Shown one piece after another: positions 6,626 through 11,351 of a stretch of DNA of 11,351 bases. The DNA lies in contig QYQC01000245.1 in NCBI GenBank assembly GCA_007280315.1, positions 1 to 11,351 on the forward strand, written 5' to 3'. The number at the start of each line of letters is the position of its first letter. The stretch's first letter is position 1. Under the pieces are notes generated by a model. The model ran no database searches, was not told the DNA's origin, and saw only the letters and a list, made by a program, of their open reading frames with translations. The stretch is from Betaproteobacteria bacterium (GTDB lineage: Bacteria > Pseudomonadota > Gammaproteobacteria > Burkholderiales > SG8-39). A program made the position numbers and the translations under genes.

Positions 6626-8944
6626 TCAGTTCACGCCGTGAATCGTCTTGACGTCTATCGATTTGCCCGCCCCGTGACAGAAGGAGCAGTTCTCTTCGGC
6701 CGCGGCTTTTATCGCCGTTTGCGTAGCCGAGAAATTCGCGCCGTTGAATGCGGTTTGCATATGCGATTTCGCCGATGCGCCATCGTGGCAGGACGCGCAT
6801 ACCGCCGCTGTCGGCGTGATCCTCAGGTTGTCCGCGGGATCGGCGGCCGAGGTACCGGTGCTGATCGTGCTTCCGAGAATACCGTTGGCAGTGGGTGCAG
6901 CCCAGACTCCGGCCAACTGGTAGGAGGTGCCGGCATGACAGGCGGCGCAATTGTTCAGCTTGCCCGGGAAAACGACTTTGCTGAAGTCGTTCACGCTGCC
7001 GCCGAAGCCATACACGGTGATGCCCTTGGTGCGTATCCCGCCCTTGCCGGTCTCGCCCGCGTGGATGGCATGGATCATGGTCTTGAAGTCGATCGACTGT
7101 TCCAGCTTGCCATCGGTGCCGCCGGTAAGTACGCCCGCAGCGGCCGGGCGCCGGCCCGCATCGGTTGCATTCGGGTTGTGGCAGACCGCGCACACCTGCG
7201 GCTCATCGGTGCGGTTGTTGCCATGCAGGCTGAGAACGCTGTGGCAGACATTGCACTTCGCAACGTCGACCACCGTGCGGCGCGCGCTTACACTGCCGCT
7301 GATAGCTGCGTCCTTGAACACGCTGGTGACTTTCAGGCGGTCGGTGAAACTGCCGGCCGTGGTTACGTCAGCCGCAGGGTGGCCGTCGATGGTGACACGC
7401 AAGGTTCCCGTTTGTCCGGCGGGAATGGCAACCGTGGAGGTGACCGTATATGTGCCGGCGGTGGCGCCTGCGACGGAGGCCGCCAGCGCATCGATGCTAA
7501 TCGGCTGACCGAATGATTGTCCGCTGCCGTCATTGCCGAAGTCCGCGGTGCTCCAGCCGATGCTGACGGCGAGCCTGCTGGCGCCGCCGGCAGCCGTGAA
7601 TGCCGCCGCGGTCTTGATGTCGTAAGGGGCATTGGCGTTGGTCGGATCGGTGACGGAGAAAGTGATCACGGGCGTGCTCCCCGCCGTGGTCGGTGCGACA
7701 CTGATAATGTTGTATTTGAACTTGGCTGACGCCGCCTGAAACCTGGTCGGGAAGTTGTGCGCGACAACGATGTCCTTCTTGTCGGTGAATCTTCCAGTCG
7801 CATGGCACAAGGCGCAGTTGCCATCGTCGCTCTGGACGCCGCCCGAATGCGGTTTCGTCTGATACGCCCTGGCCGGGTCGGCCTTGATGCCGAAATAGAC
7901 GTTGTCGTGGCAGGAACCGCAGGCCGCCGCACTCGGCTGGGTCTTCCAGTTGTCGCCCTGCGCCGTGGCGTTCGCCGCCCCCGCCGTGCCGTCATGGCAT
8001 CTGCTGCAATTGCGCACGTCCTGCGGGAAAACGGCTTTGGAGTAGTCGATGCCACCGACAGTGTACGGCGTGCCGGCAACCACGCTCGGCAGGCCGGAGC
8101 CGTTGTGAATCTTGTGGATCAGCACCTTGAAATCCAGCGGTGTGCTGGGTGCCCCGGGTGCCGACGTGCCCGGATTGTGGCAGGTAACGCACAGCCTGGT
8201 GTCCACACGGTTGGTGCCGGGCATCCTGACCTCGCCATGGCACTCGTTGCACTTTGCTGCCGCCACGATATCGCGCTTGGCCCCGCTGCCGCTGCCGTCA
8301 GGCACGAAATCAAAGACGCCGGCGGACTTGGGATAGGCGCTGTTGGCCTGCTCGATCGTGACCCGATGCGACAATCCCGGCTGATAACTGAGATCAAGCG
8401 CCTTGCCCGCGGCGTCGGTACATGGCGCGGGGCAGGCGGCATTCTTGATATCGGTGGCAAAGGTGTAGCTGTAGCTGCCATCGCCTTTGTTTGCCAATGT
8501 GCCGAACGCATAACCGGCAGCAGATTGCTCCTGGGTCCCCTGCACCGCGCCGCCGCCGGCGCGGTTGATATAGTTTTGCCAGCTGCTCGGGCCGCCGCTC
8601 GAACTCGGAACCAGTTTGGCGATGTTGAAGCGCAGGTCAGCGGCGGTCAGCCCCGCCATGCCGGTGCCGGCCTGATTGGTGACGGTGAAACTCACCACCG
8701 GCGGGCTGTTGATGCTGACGCCGGTGATCGCCATATTCAGGGCCGTGGACGCGGTCAGCGCCGCCGCGGTTCCGCTGGACCCTCCAGTAATTGCCGCGAC
8801 GCCGGTCCCGCCCGCTGAAGACGAACCGCCGCCACCGCCGCAGCTCGCTAATGCCAACACGAGCGCGCCCGCCGTCAGGGCCCGAAGCAAGCCCGCGCGC
8901 GAAGCATGGTCGATCTGCTGACGCGATGATCGATTTATTTTCAT
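6626..8944 (-). CDS. mtrC: OmcA/MtrC-family outer-surface decaheme lipoprotein cytochrome
   Basis: This 772-residue protein is the probable terminal extracellular reductase of the operon. It has a lipoprotein signal with lipobox LASC (C35), followed by a Gly/Ser-rich tether (CGGGGGSSS). The layout is that of MtrC/OmcA: beta domain I (about 65-225), pentaheme domain II with CXXCH at 232, 252, 313, 342 and 377, beta domain III (about 405-555), and pentaheme domain IV with CXXCH at 564, 585, 666, 716 and 753. LIHKIHNG and MIHAIHAG supply His ligands in each half. A CPAPC (C171, C175) in domain I is unusual, and no CX8C is present in domain III. The ATG at 8944 was chosen because it sits directly before the charged n-region with GGGG five bases upstream; a TTG at 8968 would add eight residues. 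It is followed by mtrA 31 bases downstream. The gene name rests on context, since MtrC, OmcA and MtrF are hard to tell apart. Confidence 0.92.
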   Translation of the reverse strand: MKINRSSRQQIDHASRAGLLRALTAGALVLALASCGGGGGSSSAGGTGVAAITGGSSGTAAALTASTALNMAITGVSINSPPVVSFTVTNQAGTGMAGLTAADLRFNIAKLVPSSSGGPSSWQNYINRAGGGAVQGTQEQSAAGYAFGTLANKGDGSYSYTFATDIKNAACPAPCTDAAGKALDLSYQPGLSHRVTIEQANSAYPKSAGVFDFVPDGSGSGAKRDIVAAAKCNECHGEVRMPGTNRVDTRLCVTCHNPGTSAPGAPSTPLDFKVLIHKIHNGSGLPSVVAGTPYTVGGIDYSKAVFPQDVRNCSRCHDGTAGAANATAQGDNWKTQPSAAACGSCHDNVYFGIKADPARAYQTKPHSGGVQSDDGNCALCHATGRFTDKKDIVVAHNFPTRFQAASAKFKYNIISVAPTTAGSTPVITFSVTDPTNANAPYDIKTAAAFTAAGGASRLAVSIGWSTADFGNDGSGQSFGQPISIDALAASVAGATAGTYTVTSTVAIPAGQTGTLRVTIDGHPAADVTTAGSFTDRLKVTSVFKDAAISGSVSARRTVVDVAKCNVCHSVLSLHGNNRTDEPQVCAVCHNPNATDAGRRPAAAGVLTGGTDGKLEQSIDFKTMIHAIHAGETGKGGIRTKGITVYGFGGSVNDFSKVVFPGKLNNCAACHAGTSYQLAGVWAAPTANGILGSTISTGTSAADPADNLRITPTAAVCASCHDGASAKSHMQTAFNGANFSATQTAIKAAAEENCSFCHGAGKSIDVKTIHGVN

Positions 8945-9016
8945 GAATACCCCGTAATCTGAGGACAAATCGCGCTTCTATTTGCAGCCGCATTGCAGCA
9001 ATAAAAACCGTGGCTA

Positions 9017-9045
9017 ATCCTAATAGAGATCAGCGTTGCTGGCAA
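9017..9045 (-). promoter_or_regulatory. Candidate sigma-70 promoter of the mtrC-mtrA-mtrB operon
   Basis: On the minus strand, TTGCCA (9040-9045; five of six to the -35 consensus) is separated by exactly 17 bases from TAGGAT (9017-9022; four of six to the -10 consensus). Transcription would start near 9010 and leave a leader of about 65 bases before the ATG at 8944. It lies downstream of the terminator of the preceding gene, where an operon promoter is expected. Confidence 0.5.
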
Positions 9046-9079
9046 TCGGAATCGGCCCCGAAACCTTAGGTAAAATCGG
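9044..9079. repeat. Three AATCGG direct repeats upstream of the mtrC promoter
   Basis: AATCGG occurs at 9044-9049, 9050-9055 and 9074-9079 (CCGATT on the transcribed strand), spaced 6 and 24 bases apart. The first overlaps the candidate -35 element. They could be regulator sites or chance. The 316 bases from 8945 to 9260 hold no gene, only these repeats, the candidate promoter, the terminator and two further hairpins. Confidence 0.3.
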
Positions 9080-9158
9080 CTTTGTACCCTTTACTTACGG
9101 CCCGATCTGGTCACCGGATTTTGCGCGGCGATCACCGGCCGGCGCATTTTCGGCGAAC

Positions 9159-9198
9159 AAAAAAGACAACCCGGAAGCTTTCGCCCTCCGGGTTGTCT
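9159..9198 (-). terminator. Intrinsic (rho-independent) terminator of the upstream decaheme gene
   Basis: On the minus strand, AGACAACCCGGA (read from 9198) pairs perfectly over 12 bp with TCCGGGTTGTCT (ending at 9164) around an 11-base loop. The stem runs directly into six T residues (9164-9159). This is a textbook intrinsic terminator, 62 bases past the stop of the 9261-11351 gene. It separates that gene from the mtrC-mtrA-mtrB operon. Confidence 0.9.
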
Positions 9199-9209
9199 GG
9201 TAATACATT

Positions 9210-9235
9210 GCCGGGGACTGTGAACTGTCCCCGGC
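9210..9235. repeat. Perfect palindrome in the 3' leader of the decaheme gene
   Basis: GCCGGGGAC (9210-9218), an eight-base loop and GTCCCCGGC (9227-9235) form a perfect 9-bp stem. It lies between the stop codon at 9261 and the terminator. A smaller stem, GACCG/CGGTC (9243-9257), lies beside it. There is no T-run, so it is not a terminator itself. It resembles a dispersed palindromic repeat or an mRNA-stabilising structure. Confidence 0.6.
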
Positions 9236-9260
9236 CTAACGAGACCGGACTTCGGTCGCG

Positions 9261-11351
9261 CTATTTCGCGTGCACCGCCTTGATGCCCAAACCAAAGGCG
9301 CTGGTCGGCTGATGGCAGAATATGCACTGCTCCTCCTTGCCAAACGTCATGGTGGACGTCGTGCCGACAGCCGGGCGTGTTGCGATCGAAGCGACACTTG
9401 AAAAACGCGCGTATAGGCTGCCGCCGTTCGAGCTCATATGCGAGACCGCTACACCACTGTCGTGGCAACCGAAGCAGGAAGACGCGATCGGCGAGGACAC
9501 CAGGTTATCCGTCCGATAGTCAGCCTTCCCGCTGCCCAGGGTCGAGAGCCAAGGCGATAGTCCGATGTCACTTGCACTGGATTCGTTATTTTTTGCATCG
9601 GTGGTCCAGAGCAGATTGGACAGGGCTGCTTTGTTTGCCGTGCCACTGAAGTCATAGCTGCCGGCAACGTGGCACTGTTCGCAGTTCTTCAGCACGCCCG
9701 GATAGGTCACTGTACCGAAACCCTTCGGGTTCGCTGCGGTGGCTTCGTAGCTGTAAGCCTGCTCGCGTTTGGATCCTCCGTGGATGCCGTGAACCAGGCT
9801 CTTGACCGCTACCGACCAGCCGCCACCATGACCAGTAGCCCTGTTTGCGTCGTGACACAAGGCGCAGCCTTCACCGTTATTTCGTGCACCGCTGTGGAAC
9901 GATGGCTGCACGCCCAGCTGGCCGTGGCAGGCGTTGCACTTGTCGGCGCTGACGATTGCACGGCGGGGCGTGTAACCGTCCGCGGCCTTCATTACGAACT
10001 TCGGTTCGCGCAAGCGGATGCCTTTGGGATAGGCCGCAAGACCCAACTGCACGAATCCCTGGTAATCGACGCCGACGGCGCCAGTCACCATGACGGCGTC
10101 GTCGGGGATTACAGCCGACAGCGTCGCGGTGTAATAGCCGTCGGCGTCGGGGCCGGTCTGGCTGCCCTTGACTCCGTCACGAACCTCGCTGACGAATGCA
10201 TGCGCGGTCGCATTCCAATCTGCCGGATTGGCGATCCCGTCCTGGGGAACTCCGTACGCCACATAAATACCAGGTGATCCGTCGAGATCGTCCTTCAGCT
10301 TGCTGCCCACGGCGGTATTCAAGGTCAGCGGCTTTCCGTCCAACAGAATGCGATAGACGACGCTGGCTTTCTTGGCGCCGGCGGCGCCAGCTACCGTAAC
10401 CTGCCTGACTTGATAGTCAAGCTTATAGACGCCGGCAGGCAGGTTCATCTGCGCTGCCAGCGGGATGCCTGGACCCTGGCCCCTGCTCCAGCCAGGCGTG
10501 GGAATATCAGTCGCGGTATTCACCGGGTAGCCGCCACGGCCGATCGAACCTACGGGATCGACGGTAGCGTGGTAGACCGGAATTTCGACGGCGCCATGGC
10601 ACAAAGCGCACTTGGTGTCGTCCTGCTTTGCGCCACCGATATGGCCGATGCTCGCTGCACGGATGGCAGCACCCGACCCCGGCGTCACCGCGTCCGCCTC
10701 GGCGGCCTCGTGCGCGTCTTCCATGGTTACCCCTTTGCCAGTCGCGAAATCGATACCGGCGTGGCAAGTCGCACAAGCAGCGCGGCTGGGCTTGGTCTTC
10801 CAATTGTCGCCCTGCGCGGCCAACTGATTGCCCTGGTCGTCTTTCTTGTTGCCGTCGTGGCACTTGGTGCAATTGGCAAAGGGCTGCGGGTAGGTAACTT
10901 CGCTGTAATCGTGTTTGCTGTCACGGTAGCCCCAGATGGTGTAACTCTCACCGAATAATTCCTTCCCGTGCTCGCCAAAGTGAATCTTATGGATCATGGT
11001 CCTGAAATCGAGCACGTTGCCGCTGTTGGCATCCTTGGTGCCTGCGTTGTGGCAGGTGACGCAGAACTGCGTATCGACACGACCACCGCCGTGCAGCGCC
11101 AGCGTCGAGTGGCATTCGTTGCAACTGCTGACGTCCACCACCTGGCGTGTCTTGCTCGCGTCGGTTACTGGTACGGCCTTGCCGCTGGCATCAATGGTGA
11201 AATCGAAATACGGATTGACCCGGACCGTCGCGCCGTCTTTGCCGGTGTAGCTAAGCTGGATCGCGACGCGGTGGGTGTTGCCCGGCTCGAACACCACGCC
11301 ATTGGTCTGGCTGGGGTCCTTGATGTCGGTGGCGAACGTATAGGTATAGTA
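9261..11351 (-). CDS. OmcA/MtrC-family decaheme c-type cytochrome (5' end beyond window)
   Basis: The frame is open to the right edge, so the start, signal sequence and much of domain I are missing; 696 residues are visible. The first visible residues, TYTFATDIK, line up with SYTFATDIK of the neighbouring mtrC product (near its residue 159), so about 155 residues should lie outside. Ten CXXCH motifs start at visible residues 77, 97, 161, 193, 248, 472, 496, 557, 626 and 676, in the 5+5 pentaheme pattern of OmcA/MtrC. The DFRTMIHKIHFGEHG segment and the WKTKPSRAACATCH block match the paralogue. Domain III (about 260-465) is longer than in the neighbour and there is no CX8C disulfide. It is probably a surface-exposed electron outlet that works with or in place of MtrC. 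By position it corresponds to Shewanella omcA, but the symbol is withheld because the family is hard to subdivide. It ends 62 bases before a strong terminator. Confidence 0.9.
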   Translation of the reverse strand, partial: YYTYTFATDIKDPSQTNGVVFEPGNTHRVAIQLSYTGKDGATVRVNPYFDFTIDASGKAVPVTDASKTRQVVDVSSCNECHSTLALHGGGRVDTQFCVTCHNAGTKDANSGNVLDFRTMIHKIHFGEHGKELFGESYTIWGYRDSKHDYSEVTYPQPFANCTKCHDGNKKDDQGNQLAAQGDNWKTKPSRAACATCHAGIDFATGKGVTMEDAHEAAEADAVTPGSGAAIRAASIGHIGGAKQDDTKCALCHGAVEIPVYHATVDPVGSIGRGGYPVNTATDIPTPGWSRGQGPGIPLAAQMNLPAGVYKLDYQVRQVTVAGAAGAKKASVVYRILLDGKPLTLNTAVGSKLKDDLDGSPGIYVAYGVPQDGIANPADWNATAHAFVSEVRDGVKGSQTGPDADGYYTATLSAVIPDDAVMVTGAVGVDYQGFVQLGLAAYPKGIRLREPKFVMKAADGYTPRRAIVSADKCNACHGQLGVQPSFHSGARNNGEGCALCHDANRATGHGGGWSVAVKSLVHGIHGGSKREQAYSYEATAANPKGFGTVTYPGVLKNCEQCHVAGSYDFSGTANKAALSNLLWTTDAKNNESSASDIGLSPWLSTLGSGKADYRTDNLVSSPIASSCFGCHDSGVAVSHMSSNGGSLYARFSSVASIATRPAVGTTSTMTFGKEEQCIFCHQPTSAFGLGIKAVHAK

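Noticed and set aside
7757..8818. Plus-strand open frame of 353 codons opposite mtrC
   Set aside because: It is a shadow of the decaheme gene in GC-rich DNA with no ribosome site or domain.
9261..11297. GTG at 11297 as the start of the upstream decaheme gene
   Set aside because: The frame stays open to the window edge and the preceding residues match domain I of the paralogue, so the true start lies outside.

Overview
The window is about 60% G+C and reads as chromosomal DNA of a Gram-negative proteobacterium. A betaproteobacterium fits best, judging from the MlaF and SrkA sequences and the general style of the genes, but this is an inference and not a proven placement. The defining content is an extracellular electron transfer locus of the Mtr type. 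It fills roughly the right two thirds of the window and lies entirely on the minus strand.

Right part (3490-11351, minus strand, read right to left): a decaheme OmcA/MtrC-family cytochrome whose 5' end is cut by the window edge (9261-11351); a non-coding spacer with two hairpins, an intrinsic terminator and a candidate promoter (8945-9260); a second complete decaheme OmcA/MtrC-family lipoprotein (6626-8944); a periplasmic MtrA/DmsE-type decaheme cytochrome (5623-6594); and an MtrB-type outer-membrane beta-barrel (3490-5586). I counted 30 CXXCH heme motifs in the three cytochromes. In the known Mtr system, MtrA sits inside the MtrB barrel and passes electrons across the outer membrane to surface decaheme lipoproteins, which contact metal oxides or other external acceptors. 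The order decaheme-decaheme-mtrA-mtrB matches omcA-mtrC-mtrA-mtrB of Shewanella. The terminator and promoter between the first two genes suggest that mtrC-mtrA-mtrB form one transcript and the upstream gene another.

Middle (3188-3489): this is the gap between the convergent genes srkA (plus) and mtrB (minus), and it is full of repeats. The last 68 bases of srkA are duplicated downstream with one synonymous change. A strong hairpin lies between the copies. It is followed by a long imperfect inverted repeat that looks like a REP doublet (REPIN-like).

Left part (1-3257): srkA, a SrkA/YihE-type stress-response protein kinase, is divergent from mlaF, the ATPase of the Mla phospholipid transporter. 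After mlaF on the minus strand come a small tandem-CBS-domain protein and a Tat-exported amidohydrolase that runs off the left edge. No mlaE or other mla gene follows mlaF within the window, and its H-loop histidine is replaced by tyrosine.

No rRNA, tRNA, CRISPR array, transposase or phage gene was seen. I did not find a wholly undescribed system. The most unusual items are the repeat-laden srkA/mtrB gap, the mlaF H-loop change, and the CX3C cysteine pair in one decaheme cytochrome.
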